64,000 nt of DNA from Hydrogenophaga aromaticivorans (GCF_013387465.1 NZ_VYGV01000001.1:168501-232500), one strand, 5' to 3'. Counted from the first letter of the stretch, positions 45,525-55,872 are shown. Notes: a model not told the origin generated them from the sequence alone. Translations and numbers: made by a program.

Positions 45525-46595
45525 ATGAATCCCCCCACCCGAGAGCAGCTCGAAGCCCGCCTGCACTACCCGCTGGGCAACGCGCTGCCCGAAACTGGCC
45601 ACACGCTCACGGTGGCGCCGGGGGTGAAGTGGATCCGCATGGCGTTGCCGTTTGCGCTGGACCACATCAACCTCTGGCTGCTGCGCGATGTACTGGACGG
45701 CGTGGAGGGCTGGACGGTGGTGGACTGCTGCATCTCGCGCGATGAAGCCAAGGCGCAGTGGGAGCAGATCTTTGCCAACGAACTCGACGGCCTGCCCATC
45801 CTGCGCGTGATCGTGACCCACATGCACCCGGACCACATCGGGCTGGCCTACTGGCTGTGCGAGCGGTGGGAATGCATGTTGTGGATCAGCGCCACCGACT
45901 ACAACTCGGCGCGCATCGGCTCACAAAGCACCACCGGTTTTGGTGGCGCCAGTGCGGCCGACTTCTTTGCGTCCCACGGCATGACCGACCCCGACAGCCT
46001 GGAAAAGATCCGCGGCCGTGCGAGCTACTACCCCGGCATGGTGCCGGCGGTCCCGCCGCGCTACCGCCGCCTGATGGACGGCCAGACCGTGTCCATCGGC
46101 GGACGCGGCTGGCGCGGCATCAGCGGCCACGGCCACGCGCCGGAACACATCGCGCTCTATAACGACGAACTGCAGGTGCTGATCAGCGGCGACATGGTCT
46201 TGCCGCGCATCAGCACCAACGTGAGCGTGTACGACATCGAGCCCGAAGCCGATGCGCTGACGCTGTTTCTGGACTCGCTCGACAAATACCTGCCGCTGCC
46301 CGAAGCCACGCTGGTGCTGCCTTCGCACGGCAAACCCTTCACCGGGCTGCATGAACGCATCCAGCAGCTGAAAGACCACCACGCCGAACGCCTGGATGAA
46401 CTGCTCGACGCCTGCCGTGAGCGACCCATCAGCGGCGCGGACGCGATTCCCCTGCTGTTCCAGCGCGAACTGGACCTGCACCAGACCACCTTCGCCATGG
46501 GCGAAGCGGTGGCGCATCTGCACCGGTTGTGGTTTGGCGGCCAGGTGCGGCGAGAACGCGATGCCGAGGGCATCTACCGCTTCAAGGCCGTTTGA
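45525..46595 (+). CDS. Metallo-beta-lactamase-fold hydrolase in the liu regulon
   Basis: Protein of 356 residues with an MBL domain. The metal motif THMHPDHIGLAYWL (HxHxDH) is complete, later metal ligands are GHGHAPEHIALYNDELQVLISGDMVLP (His, Asp) and LPSHGKPF (His). A helical C-terminal domain (about 275-356, DHHAERLDELLDACRERPISG...FAMGEAVAHLHRLW) resembles those of hydroxyacylglutathione hydrolase-like or lactonase relatives. It probably hydrolyses a thioester, lactone or similar. It is divergent from liuR with the second LiuR operator between them. Substrate unknown. Confidence 0.87.
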   Translation: MNPPTREQLEARLHYPLGNALPETGHTLTVAPGVKWIRMALPFALDHINLWLLRDVLDGVEGWTVVDCCISRDEAKAQWEQIFANELDGLPILRVIVTHMHPDHIGLAYWLCERWECMLWISATDYNSARIGSQSTTGFGGASAADFFASHGMTDPDSLEKIRGRASYYPGMVPAVPPRYRRLMDGQTVSIGGRGWRGISGHGHAPEHIALYNDELQVLISGDMVLPRISTNVSVYDIEPEADALTLFLDSLDKYLPLPEATLVLPSHGKPFTGLHERIQQLKDHHAERLDELLDACRERPISGADAIPLLFQRELDLHQTTFAMGEAVAHLHRLWFGGQVRRERDAEGIYRFKAV

Positions 46596-46598
46596 GAC

Positions 46599-47504
46599 TC
46601 ACTCGCCGAGCGGCACCGCAGCCCGCTTGAGCGCGCGCCGCCGGGCCATGTGGTCCGGCATCACGCTCGCCACCACGTCCCAGAACTGCGGGCTGTGGTC
46701 CATGTGGCGCAGGTGGCTGAGCTCGTGCACCACGACGTAGTCCACCATCTCCATCTTCAGGTGGATCAGCCGCCAGTTCAGCCGGATGGTGCCGTCGGCG
46801 CTGGCGCTGCCCCAGCGCGTGCCGGCGCTGGACAGGCGCAATTTTTCATAGCGCACACCCAGCAGCGGCGAAAAATGATCCAGCCGTTCGGCGAACACGC
46901 GCTTGGCCTGGCGCATCAGCCAGGCCTGCGCCGCGTCGCGGATCTGGGTCTCGGTGGCGTTGTGGGCCAGCCCCAGCCGGAGGGCGCCCACGGCATCGGG
47001 CGCATCGATGGCAGCCGGCTCCAGCACAGCGCCGACCTGCGCGAACCCGTGCGCCGGGTCCAGCACCAGGCGCACGCGCTGGCCCAGAAAGTCCAGCTCG
47101 GCGCCATTGGCCCAGATGGTTCGGGCCTGCGCCAGCTCCCCGGCGCGCTGACGGGCGTTCTGCAGTTTTTCCAGCACCCAGCCGGCCTTGTCGTGCAGCA
47201 AGGCTTCGACCTCGCCCACCGGCGTCCAGCGCGGCGCACTCACGCTCAGGCCATCGGGCCCGACCGACAGGCCGATGGTGCGGCGCTTGCCGCGTTTGAA
47301 CTCGTAGGCCACATCGCAACTGCCCAGCTTGAGCAGCCGGTTGGCGCGCGGGTGGTGCCAGGTGCCGGGCTGAAACACCTCACTCAGCGGTTCGGCGGGC
47401 GGTGCCGCAGGTCGGGGCTTCGCCACCGGCGCAGGCGGCTGGGACAGCACCACGGGCTCAGGCCCGGTCAGGAAATCAAGCGCCAGTTGCACGAAGCGCT
47501 GCAT
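46599..47504 (-). CDS. YgjP-like zinc metallopeptidase-type protein (M48-related, DUF45)
   Basis: Protein of 301 residues with the DUF45/YgjP layout. The zinc motif is VVHELSHLRHMDHSPQFWDVVASVMP (HExxH plus third His and a downstream helix), preceded by LSSAGTRWGSASADGTIRLNWRLIHL, which is characteristic of the family. The first ~60 residues are a Pro-rich, poorly conserved lead. Substrate unknown. The start MQRFVQLALDF is 8 bases after the plsC stop, so it is co-transcribed with plsC. Confidence 0.88.
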   Translation of the reverse strand: MQRFVQLALDFLTGPEPVVLSQPPAPVAKPRPAAPPAEPLSEVFQPGTWHHPRANRLLKLGSCDVAYEFKRGKRRTIGLSVGPDGLSVSAPRWTPVGEVEALLHDKAGWVLEKLQNARQRAGELAQARTIWANGAELDFLGQRVRLVLDPAHGFAQVGAVLEPAAIDAPDAVGALRLGLAHNATETQIRDAAQAWLMRQAKRVFAERLDHFSPLLGVRYEKLRLSSAGTRWGSASADGTIRLNWRLIHLKMEMVDYVVVHELSHLRHMDHSPQFWDVVASVMPDHMARRRALKRAAVPLGE

Positions 47505-47512
47505 GGCAGTGG

Positions 47513-48271
47513 TCAATCCTTGGCGGGCGCGGGGTAAGCCGTGGGGTCGAGGCGCCGCATCTCGGTCTCGATCCAGTCCTCCACCTCGCGCATCAGCTCG
47601 TCCGGCTGACGGCCCGCGCTGGGGATCGGTTTGCCGATCGAAAACTCCACCACGCCGGGCTTCTTGATGAAGGCCTTGCGCGGCCAGCACTTGGCCGAGG
47701 TCACGGCGACCGGAATCACCGGCGCGCCGGTGCGGATCGCGAGGCGGGTGCCCCCGCTCTTGTACGTGCCCTTCTCGCCGCGGGGAATCCGCGTGCCCTC
47801 GGGAAACATGATCACCCAGGTGCCCTGGTCCAGCAACCGCTGCCCTTGCTGCACCACCTTGGCGAAGGCGCGCGCACCGTCGGCCCGGTCGATGTGGATC
47901 ATGTCCATGCGCGCCATGGCCCAGCCAAAAAACGGCACCTTCAGCAACTCTTTCTTGAAGACAAAGGCCAGCGGGTGCGGCATCAGCGCGGCCATGCTGA
48001 AGGTCTCCCAGAGCGACTGGTGCTTGACCAGCAGCACCGCGGGCGCCGTGCTGCCCACCGGCAGGTTCTCGAAACCGATCACCTGGTTGCGGATGCCCAG
48101 GATCACCGTGCCACCGTCCACCGCCAGCTTGAGCCAGCGCGCGCACATCCAGTAGATCCGGTCAGGCTTCATGAACGGCGCGGCGATCACCACCGCCAGC
48201 GCCCACGGAATCACGGTCACCACCATGAACAGGAGATGCAGAACGGCACGCAGGAAGTTGACGACGATCAT
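47513..48271 (-). CDS. plsC: 1-acyl-sn-glycerol-3-phosphate acyltransferase
   Basis: Membrane-bound acyltransferase of 252 residues making phosphatidic acid from lysophosphatidic acid. An N-terminal hydrophobic helix (VVNFLRAVLHLLFMVVTVIPWALAVVIAAPF) anchors it. Motif I is VKHQSLWETF (His with Glu in place of the usual Asp, as in many relatives), motif III is IMFPEGTRIPRG, and motif IV is APVIPVAV. The start was placed at MIVVNFL, 13 bases downstream of gmhB. Confidence 0.93.
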   Translation of the reverse strand: MIVVNFLRAVLHLLFMVVTVIPWALAVVIAAPFMKPDRIYWMCARWLKLAVDGGTVILGIRNQVIGFENLPVGSTAPAVLLVKHQSLWETFSMAALMPHPLAFVFKKELLKVPFFGWAMARMDMIHIDRADGARAFAKVVQQGQRLLDQGTWVIMFPEGTRIPRGEKGTYKSGGTRLAIRTGAPVIPVAVTSAKCWPRKAFIKKPGVVEFSIGKPIPSAGRQPDELMREVEDWIETEMRRLDPTAYPAPAKD

Positions 48272-48284
48272 GGAGAGGGAGGGT

Positions 48285-48875
48285 TCAGGTTGGGGCCACT
48301 TCCTGCGCCAGCAGCCATTCGGCAAAGGCGGGCAGGTCATCGTGCAGCCGGGTGCCCGACGGCAGATGGGGGTGCAGCATGGCCAGGTCGGCCTCGGCAT
48401 CCGGCCCGGCGCGCCCGCGCAGGTGCTCGGATTTGCCGGTCAGCAGCAGATGCGGGGTGCAGCCCGCGGCGCTGCCGGCCTGCACATGGCGCAGCGCATT
48501 GCCCGCCACGGGAACACCCATCAGTGGCACACCGAAACGCACGCCAATCTGCTCGAATAGACCCGGCGCAGGCTTGCGGCAGTGGCAAGCATCCTCGGGC
48601 GCATGCGGGCAGAAAAACACCGCCTCCACGCGAGCCCCGGCGGCAGCCAGCTGGCGGTGCATCTTGGCGTGGATCGCGTTCAATGAGGCCATGTCAAACA
48701 GGCCCCGGCCGATGCCGCTCTGGTTGGTCGCCAGCACCACGCGCCAGCCGCCCTGGTTGAGCCGCGCCACGGCTTCGAGCGCCCCGGGCAGGGCCTCCCA
48801 CTCGTCGGGCGAGGCGACGTAGTCATCGCGGCTGCGGTTGAGCGTGCCGTCGCGGTCGAGGATCAGCAGTTTCAT
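48285..48875 (-). CDS. gmhB: D-glycero-beta-D-manno-heptose-1,7-bisphosphate 7-phosphatase
   Basis: HAD-family phosphatase of 196 residues for LPS core heptose synthesis. MKLLILDRDGTLN carries the nucleophile Asp7 and acid Asp9. ATNQSGIGRGLFDM is motif II. The zinc loop is FFCPHAPEDACHCRKPAPGLF (CxH...CxC), which identifies the GmhB group. It stands between glyS and plsC, its usual position in Burkholderiales. Confidence 0.94.
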   Translation of the reverse strand: MKLLILDRDGTLNRSRDDYVASPDEWEALPGALEAVARLNQGGWRVVLATNQSGIGRGLFDMASLNAIHAKMHRQLAAAGARVEAVFFCPHAPEDACHCRKPAPGLFEQIGVRFGVPLMGVPVAGNALRHVQAGSAAGCTPHLLLTGKSEHLRGRAGPDAEADLAMLHPHLPSGTRLHDDLPAFAEWLLAQEVAPT

Positions 48876-48903
48876 GCGGTGCTCCACAGAGGTGAGGGCC
48901 GCT

Positions 48904-48976
48904 GCGCCGGGCCGCCCCAAGCAAGGTCGCGCCCTCTCGGGGGGCAGCGACCCGCGTAGCGGCGGAGCGTGGGGGC
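48904..48976. repeat. GC-rich interspersed repeat, family C copy 2
   Basis: An element of about 73 bases, GCGCCGGGCCGCCCCAAG... to AGCGTGGGGGC, filling the gap between glyS and gmhB. It contains CCCTCTC-GGGGGG and the GTAGCGG-CGGAGCG portion that resembles the 14017 copy. I recognise this kind of sequence as a common intergenic repeat of Comamonadaceae. It could fold into several hairpins in the glyS-gmhB transcript. Confidence 0.6.
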
Positions 48977-48978
48977 TG

Positions 48979-51099
48979 TCATGTTGCCAGACGGGACAGG
49001 TCGGCCACGCGGTTCATGGCTTCGTGCAGATACTTCAGCAGGCCCAGGCGGTTGGCCTTGAGCGCCGGGTCTTCGGCGTTCACCATCACGCCGTCGAAGA
49101 AGGCATCGACCGGCGCGCGTAGCGCGGCCAGCGTCATCAGTGAGGCGGTGTAGTCGCCGTTGGCGAACTCGGCGTCGGCCGCTGGCACGGTCTTCTGCAT
49201 GGCGGCAAACAGCTCCTGCTCGGCGGCTTCGACCAGGCGGGACTCCTGCACCGCGGCGCCCTCGCCTTCGGATTTCTTGAGGATGTTGCCGATGCGTTTG
49301 TTGGCGGCCGCCAGCGCCGCTGCGGCGGGCAGCGCCGCGAAGGCGCGCACGGCCTGCAGGCGCTGGGTCACGTCGGCCAGGCGCTGTGGGCGCAGGGCCA
49401 GAACAGCGTCGACTTCCTGGGCGCTGGCGCCCTGCTCGCGCAGGCCACCGGCAAGGCGGTCGTAGATGAAGTCGGTCAGTGCGCTTGTGGCGTCAGTGAT
49501 CTTTTCGCCAAATGCGGGCGCGGCGGTAGCCAGCAGTGCGGTCAACTCCAGCGGCAAGTCCTTCTCCACCAACATCCGGATCACGCCCAACGCGTGCCGG
49601 CGCAGCGCAAACGGGTCCTTGTCGCCGGTTGGCAAGTTGCCGATACCGAACATGCCCACCAGCGTTTCCAGCTTGTCGGCCAGTGCCACCACCAGACCGG
49701 TCATCGTGCGCGGCAGCTCGTCGCCGGCAAAGCGGGGCTTGTAGTGGTCTTCGATCGCGAAGGCGATGTCTTCGCTCAGGCCGTCGTGGCGCGCGTAGTA
49801 GCCGCCCATGATGCCCTGCAGCTCGGGGAACTCGCCCACCATGTCGGTCAGCAGGTCGGTCTTGGCCAGTTGGGCCGCAGTGTCGGCGCTCTGCGCCAAC
49901 ACATCGCCGCCGAGCTGCTGGCCGATGGCACGGGCGATCGCGCGCACGCGCTCCACGCGCTCGCCTTGCGTACCGAGCTTGTTGTGATAGACCACTTTGC
50001 CCAGGCCTTCAACGCGCGAGGCCAGCGTCTTCTTGCGATCCTGGTCGAAGAAAAACTTGGCGTCGGCCAGGCGTGGGCGCACCACGCGCTCGTTGCCACC
50101 GATCACGGCGCTGGCGTCGTCCGGGCTGATGTTGCTCACCACCAGGAACTGGTTGGTCAGCTTGCCGTGGGTGTCGACCAGCGGGAAGTACTTCTGGTTG
50201 GCCTTCATCGTGAGGATCAGGCACTCCTGCGGCACTTCGAGGAACTGCTCCTCGAAGCCGCAGGTCAGCACGTTGGGCCGCTCGACCAGCGCGGTCACTT
50301 CGTCCAGCAGGGCCTCGTCCATCAGCACCTCGTAGCCCGGGCCCAGGCGCTCGGCGGCTTGCGCGAGCTGCTGCACGATGGCGAAGCGGCGGTCGTTGAA
50401 GCTGGCGATCACCGAGCCGTCGGTCAGCAGGGTCTGCGCGTAGCTGTCGGCATCGGCCAGCAGCACGGGCGACTTGGCTGCTTCGAAGCGGTGGCCCTGG
50501 GTGCTGTTGCCCGACGTCAGCCCCAGCGCCTTCACCGGCACCACGCTGCTGCCGTGCAGCGCCACCAGACCGTGCGCCGGGCGCACGAAGTGCACGCTGC
50601 TCCAGCCGGGCAGTTCGCAGTCGGTTTCGAGCTGGTAGCTCATCACCTTGGGGATTGGCAGCTTGGCAATCGCTTCGTCCAGCGCCTTCTGCAGGCCCAC
50701 GGCCAGGTCCACGCCAGGCACCACGCTGTCGTAGAACAGCGCTTCGGCCTTGCCGTCGGGCGCACGCTTCAAGCCGGCCACGGCCGACGCGTCAGCACCC
50801 AGCGCCCCCAGGCGCTTGAGCAGCGCGGGCGTGGGCTGGCCGCTGGCGTCCAGGCCCACGCTCACCGGCATGAGCTTTTGCGACACGGCCTTGTCGGCGG
50901 CGCGCTCGGCCACGGCGCTCACGTGCGCCGCCAGGCGGCGCGGCGAGGCGAAGGGTGTCACGGTGGAGTCGGCAGCCGTCAGACCCTGGGCCTTGAGTTG
51001 TTCAAACAGCACGCCGGCGAAGGCATCGCCCAGCTTCTTGAGCGCCTTGGGCGGCAGCTCTTCCACAAACAGTTCGACGAGGAGGTTCTTGGTTGTCAT
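48979..51099 (-). CDS. glyS: Glycine-tRNA ligase beta subunit
   Basis: Tetrameric (alpha2beta2) glycyl-tRNA synthetase subunit of 706 residues, responsible for tRNA recognition. It begins MTTKNLLVELFVEELPPKALKKLGDAF and has FASPRRLAAHV, LKANQKYFPLVDTHGKL, FNDRRF, and an HD-like region YYARHDGLSEDIAFAIEDHYKPRFAGDELP. Length is typical. It follows glyQ by 16 bases. Confidence 0.97.
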   Translation of the reverse strand: MTTKNLLVELFVEELPPKALKKLGDAFAGVLFEQLKAQGLTAADSTVTPFASPRRLAAHVSAVAERAADKAVSQKLMPVSVGLDASGQPTPALLKRLGALGADASAVAGLKRAPDGKAEALFYDSVVPGVDLAVGLQKALDEAIAKLPIPKVMSYQLETDCELPGWSSVHFVRPAHGLVALHGSSVVPVKALGLTSGNSTQGHRFEAAKSPVLLADADSYAQTLLTDGSVIASFNDRRFAIVQQLAQAAERLGPGYEVLMDEALLDEVTALVERPNVLTCGFEEQFLEVPQECLILTMKANQKYFPLVDTHGKLTNQFLVVSNISPDDASAVIGGNERVVRPRLADAKFFFDQDRKKTLASRVEGLGKVVYHNKLGTQGERVERVRAIARAIGQQLGGDVLAQSADTAAQLAKTDLLTDMVGEFPELQGIMGGYYARHDGLSEDIAFAIEDHYKPRFAGDELPRTMTGLVVALADKLETLVGMFGIGNLPTGDKDPFALRRHALGVIRMLVEKDLPLELTALLATAAPAFGEKITDATSALTDFIYDRLAGGLREQGASAQEVDAVLALRPQRLADVTQRLQAVRAFAALPAAAALAAANKRIGNILKKSEGEGAAVQESRLVEAAEQELFAAMQKTVPAADAEFANGDYTASLMTLAALRAPVDAFFDGVMVNAEDPALKANRLGLLKYLHEAMNRVADLSRLAT

Positions 51100-51115
51100 T
51101 CTTGTGCTCTCCGGC

Positions 51116-52060
<945 letters not shown>

Positions 52061-52184
52061 GCGGGAGGGGGCCGGTGCGAAGTCCGGGCCGGAAGTGTTC
52101 TGGGAGCGAGGGGCAGCCGCCCGGACGGGCGCACTGCGCAGAAGCTGGATTTTACGGGGCGCCAGCCTTTGGCCGTGGGGGCAT

Positions 52185-53987
52185 TCAGGCGCCGCGCGCG
52201 CGGCGGCGCCGGGGTCGGCGGCTGGCCAGCAGCGCGACCACGGTCAGGCACGCCACCCAGACCGGCCAAAGACCCCAGCGCCCGGCCCAGCGGGCAAAGG
52301 GCGTGCTGCCGCTGCGCCCTTCGACCACGGCCTCCAGCCGGCCCCGGGTCTGGCGCGGCAACTGGTGTGTGACTTCGCCGCGGTGGTTGATGACCGCGGT
52401 GGCGCCGGTGTTGGTGGAGCGAAGCATGGGCCGCCCCAGCTCCAGGGCGCGCAAGCGCGAGATCTGCAGGTGCTGGTCGATCGCCACCGAGTCGTCAAAC
52501 CAGGCAAGGTTGCTCAGGTTGACCAGCACCGTGGGGGCGGTCCCGGGGCTCTGAAACGAGGCGGCCAGCTCCTCGCCGAACAGGTCTTCGTAGCAGATGT
52601 TGGGCGCGATGCGCTGCCCGGCCCAGGACCAGGCGGGCTGCGCCAGTGCGCCCCGGTTGAAGTCGCCCAGGGGAATGCGCATCAGGTCGGTGAACCAGCG
52701 AAACATGGGCGGTATGAATTCGCCGAAGGGCACCAGGTGGTGTTTGTCGTAACGGAAAAACCCGTCGGGTTGTGGCGCCGCGGCGGTGCCCGGCTCGATG
52801 CCCCAGGCCGAGTTGGTGTAACCCTGCTCGTAGCTGCCCAGCGGCAGACCCAGCAACGCACCCACCGAGGCACCCGGTTGCGACAGCCCTCGCAGGAGCG
52901 GCTGCCAGAACGCGTCACCCAGTTGTTCGGGCAACATCGGCAACGCCGTCTCGGGCGCCACCACCAGCTGTGGCCCGCGCAGCGTGTCGACGCGCGCCGC
53001 CTCGGCCGCCACGGCGATCTGTTCCGGGTACCAGCGCAAGGCCTGGGCGACACCGGTGCCGGGTTCGAATTTCTGATCCTGGGCGATATTGCCCTGCAGC
53101 AGCCAGACCCGGAGTTCGCCATGGGCGGCTGTGTCGCGCTGCCCATGGTCGCGCCACGCGTCACCCCACAGCACGCTCGACAACAGCGCGCCCAGCAACA
53201 CCGCGCCAGCGACCGCCTGGGTAGCGGCCAGCGCGCGGCCTCGCTGGTGGTACCAGCGCACGGGATCGGGGGCACCGGGTCGGCGCGTCGGGGGAACCAT
53301 GGCGCTGAGCACCCAGGCCCCCATCGCCGACAACCCCACCGCGAGCGCATAAGCCAGCAGCGCGGCGATCGCGCCCATGCCGTACACCCCCACCCAGGGC
53401 GCCCAGGCCGCCATCAGGTCGACCTGGGCGTAGCCGCCGGCACCCCAGGGGAACCCTGTCAGCCAGCGACCGCGCGCGAGCTCGGCCAGGGTCCAGAGCG
53501 CCGCGAACATCCCGGCCTGCCGGAGGCGCGAACGCGGTGCCAGCGCGCACATCAGGCCCGCCGCCAGCGCGTAATAGAGCGCCAGCAGACCCGCCAGCAT
53601 CACCACGGCCAGCGCCGCCAGCCAGGCCGGCAGGCCGCCGTAGGTGTGCATGGAAACAAACAACCACCAGAAGGTCGAGGCCAGCCAGGCCGTGGCAAAC
53701 ACCCAGGCGCGCCAGACGCCCTGGCGCGCCTGGTGCACATGCAGCAGGGCCAGCACCAGCAGCGCCAGCGATCCGATCTGCAGCCAGCCACTGGGCTCGC
53801 CGGGCGACAGGCCCGGCGGGCTCCAGCCGCGCACGGGCCAGGCCAGGGCAGCCGCCTGCAGCCAGCCGGCCAACACACAGATCACTAGCCAGAACAGGCC
53901 GCTGCCACGGGCAGGGCGTCCCGGTGGCTGACCACTGAGGGGGGAGAAGCTCGACGGCGTGTGCAGGTTACCGAACAGGCTGCGCAT
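52185..53987 (-). CDS. lnt: Apolipoprotein N-acyltransferase
   Basis: Inner-membrane enzyme of 600 residues that adds the third acyl chain to lipoproteins. Its N-terminal half has several membrane helices. The C-terminal nitrilase-like periplasmic domain holds the triad: Glu in [17 protein letters not shown], a Lys in [15 protein letters not shown], and Cys in [14 protein letters not shown]. The N-terminus is ~50 residues longer than in many relatives. It is directly upstream of glyQ and downstream of corC, as usual in Burkholderiales. Confidence 0.95.
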   Translation of the reverse strand: MRSLFGNLHTPSSFSPLSGQPPGRPARGSGLFWLVICVLAGWLQAAALAWPVRGWSPPGLSPGEPSGWLQIGSLALLVLALLHVHQARQGVWRAWVFATAWLASTFWWLFVSMHTYGGLPAWLAALAVVMLAGLLALYYALAAGLMCALAPRSRLRQAGMFAALWTLAELARGRWLTGFPWGAGGYAQVDLMAAWAPWVGVYGMGAIAALLAYALAVGLSAMGAWVLSAMVPPTRRPGAPDPVRWYHQRGRALAATQAVAGAVLLGALLSSVLWGDAWRDHGQRDTAAHGELRVWLLQGNIAQDQKFEPGTGVAQALRWYPEQIAVAAEAARVDTLRGPQLVVAPETALPMLPEQLGDAFWQPLLRGLSQPGASVGALLGLPLGSYEQGYTNSAWGIEPGTAAAPQPDGFFRYDKHHLVPFGEFIPPMFRWFTDLMRIPLGDFNRGALAQPAWSWAGQRIAPNICYEDLFGEELAASFQSPGTAPTVLVNLSNLAWFDDSVAIDQHLQISRLRALELGRPMLRSTNTGATAVINHRGEVTHQLPRQTRGRLEAVVEGRSGSTPFARWAGRWGLWPVWVACLTVVALLASRRPRRRRARGA

Positions 53988-54026
53988 GGCGGTCCGGTGA
54001 CATGTGGGCGTGATCGCGGGTCGGGC

Positions 54027-54941
54027 TCAATCGACCAAAGGTGTCGGCATCACCTTGAACCATTTGACCGCGCCGCCTTTGGTGTGCAACACCACAAAGC
54101 GCAGGCCATCGATCTCATGCTGCTCGCCGCGCTTGGGCACGTGGCCCATGGTGTGCGCGATGAGACCGCCGATGGTGTCGAAATCGTCCACCGCCAGCTT
54201 GAGGCCGAAGGACTCGTTGATGCGCTCGATGGAGGTGTCGCCGCTGACGCGCCAGGTGCTGTCGGCCAGCGCGAAGATGTCGCCGTCGTCTTCGACCACG
54301 TCGAACTCGTCTTCGATCTCGCCCACGATTTCTTCCAGCACGTCCTCGATGGTGATGAGGCCGGCCACACGGCCGAACTCGTCGATCACGATGGCCAGGT
54401 GGTTGCGGTTGCCACGGAATTCGCGCAGCAGGTCGTTCAGACCCTTGCTCTCGGGCACGAAGGTGGCGGGGCGCAGCAGGGCGCGGATGTTGAGTTCGGG
54501 CGCGCGCTGGAGCTTGAGCAGGTCTTTGGCGAGCAGGATGCCGATGATGTTTTCGGTCTCGCCCTCGTACACCGGGAAGCGCGAGTGCGCGGTGTCGATG
54601 ACCAGGTGCAGCAGCTCGTCGTAAGGTGCATCGATGTTGAGCACGTCCATACGCGGGGCTGCCACCATCACATCGCCGGCCGACATGTCGGCGATGCGGA
54701 TCACGCCTTCGAGCATGACGCGCGACTCGGCGTTGATGATGTCGTTGTCCTCGGCCTCGGCCAGGGTTTCGATCAACTCGTCCTTGGAATCCGGCCCGGG
54801 GTGGATGAACTCCGCGAGCTTTTGCAGGAAACCACGTTTGTCTTCATGCCGCAGGCTGCGCTGCGGCCCGGGACTGGGGGGGATGTCGGCCACTGAAGGA
54901 AGGGGTTGGTGGAAGGAGTTCGAAGGATACCGCAAGCCCAT
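54027..54941 (-). CDS. corC: CorC/HlyC family magnesium and cobalt efflux protein
   Basis: Cytosolic CBS-pair/CorC_HlyC protein of 304 residues. The CBS domains include DNDIINAESRVMLEGVIRIADMSAGDVMVAAPRMDVL, SRFPVYEGETENIIGILLAKDLL and HLAIVIDEFGRVAGLITIEDVLEEIVGEIEDEFD, followed by the C-terminal transporter-associated domain (DFDTIGGLIAHTMGHVPKRGE). It has no DUF21 membrane part, as in E. coli CorC. The start is not certain: the ATG of MGLRYPSN is chosen, without a strong ribosome-binding site. It is 39 bases upstream of lnt. Confidence 0.93.
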   Translation of the reverse strand: MGLRYPSNSFHQPLPSVADIPPSPGPQRSLRHEDKRGFLQKLAEFIHPGPDSKDELIETLAEAEDNDIINAESRVMLEGVIRIADMSAGDVMVAAPRMDVLNIDAPYDELLHLVIDTAHSRFPVYEGETENIIGILLAKDLLKLQRAPELNIRALLRPATFVPESKGLNDLLREFRGNRNHLAIVIDEFGRVAGLITIEDVLEEIVGEIEDEFDVVEDDGDIFALADSTWRVSGDTSIERINESFGLKLAVDDFDTIGGLIAHTMGHVPKRGEQHEIDGLRFVVLHTKGGAVKWFKVMPTPLVD

Positions 54942-55015
54942 GACGGCATCCAGAGAGACGCCGTCCCGGAGCGCCCGGCCGGCCCGCACGGGACAACCGG
55001 ATCAGCCTTGCCCCG

Positions 55016-55753
55016 TCAGCCGCGCACGCGTTCGCGCGATTCGCGCACGCCCTGGCGGATTTCCATCAGCAGGGCCAGCCCATCCCAGAACTGCCGTGCC
55101 TGGACCTTGAGGTGGTAGTTGGTCAGGGCCATCTGCTCGTTGACCAGCTCGGTCACGCGCGAGTCGAAATCGGCCGGGGGCAGGTGCAGGTGGGCTTCGC
55201 TTTCGGAGCCGTCGCGCACGATCGTGGCACCGGCCTTGCGGGCAATGCGCAGCATGGTGGTGTTTTCAGACAACGCATGGATGAACAGCTGGCTCACGCC
55301 CTCGTTGCGCGCGTGCATGACCGCCCGTTCGAAGAGGCGGCTGCCGTAGCCGCGGCCTCGGGCCTGGCGGGACACGGAGACACCGAACTCGGCGCAACTG
55401 GTGCACTGCGGATCCACCGAATAGGCCAGGTGGGCCATGGCGATGAGTTCGAGCTTGCGGTTGAAGATGCCGAACAGTTCGTCGCGCGCAAAGTTCAGGC
55501 TCGCCACGTAGCGCTGGATCTGCTCGTCGTTGGCCGCATAACCAAAGCGCAGGTAGCGGTCGTGCGGCTCCAGCGCCAGCAGGTGGGCGGTGATGCGCTC
55601 CAGATGCCCAAGCCCCATGGACCGGATGGGCACGGCCATCGAGGTGGAAGAGCCGGTCTTGCGCAACTCACCCGGCGCCACATCGTCCAGCTGGCGTGGC
55701 ACCACCGCGCCGCGTGACGCGGACGACTTGAACCAGGAGAGCGGATCGACCAT
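55016..55753 (-). CDS. GNAT family N-acetyltransferase
   Basis: Acetyltransferase of 245 residues. The acetyl-CoA binding motif A is EFGVSVSRQARGRGYGSRLFERAVMHARNEG (Q/RxxGxG/A), and later LFIHALSENTTMLRIARKAGATIVRD gives motif B. Unusual extensions flank the domain: about 45 residues in front (SSASRGAVVPRQLDDVAPGEL...) and ~55 behind. Substrate unknown. It may be transcribed from a promoter whose -10 ends seven bases before the ATG, giving a leaderless mRNA. Confidence 0.87.
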   Translation of the reverse strand: MVDPLSWFKSSASRGAVVPRQLDDVAPGELRKTGSSTSMAVPIRSMGLGHLERITAHLLALEPHDRYLRFGYAANDEQIQRYVASLNFARDELFGIFNRKLELIAMAHLAYSVDPQCTSCAEFGVSVSRQARGRGYGSRLFERAVMHARNEGVSQLFIHALSENTTMLRIARKAGATIVRDGSESEAHLHLPPADFDSRVTELVNEQMALTNYHLKVQARQFWDGLALLMEIRQGVRESRERVRG

Positions 55754-55760
55754 GGCCTGA

Positions 55761-55788
55761 AATATAAGGGTTATCCCTATATCGACAA
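55761..55788 (-). promoter_or_regulatory. Candidate promoter of the GNAT gene, possibly giving a leaderless mRNA
   Basis: On the minus strand TTGTCG (783-788 of the 55 kb line), a 16-base spacer, and TATATT (761-766), whose end is only seven bases from the ATG, so the transcript would begin at or next to the start codon. The spacer contains an imperfect inverted repeat AGGG-ATAA-CCCT, a possible operator. Confidence 0.55.
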
Positions 55789-55872
55789 GGATGTGGGTTC
55801 TCTAAAGCGGGAAAAACCCGACGGGCGGGCGGCATTTCGACCGCTCGTCAGCTGATATTGTTGCGATGCAGC

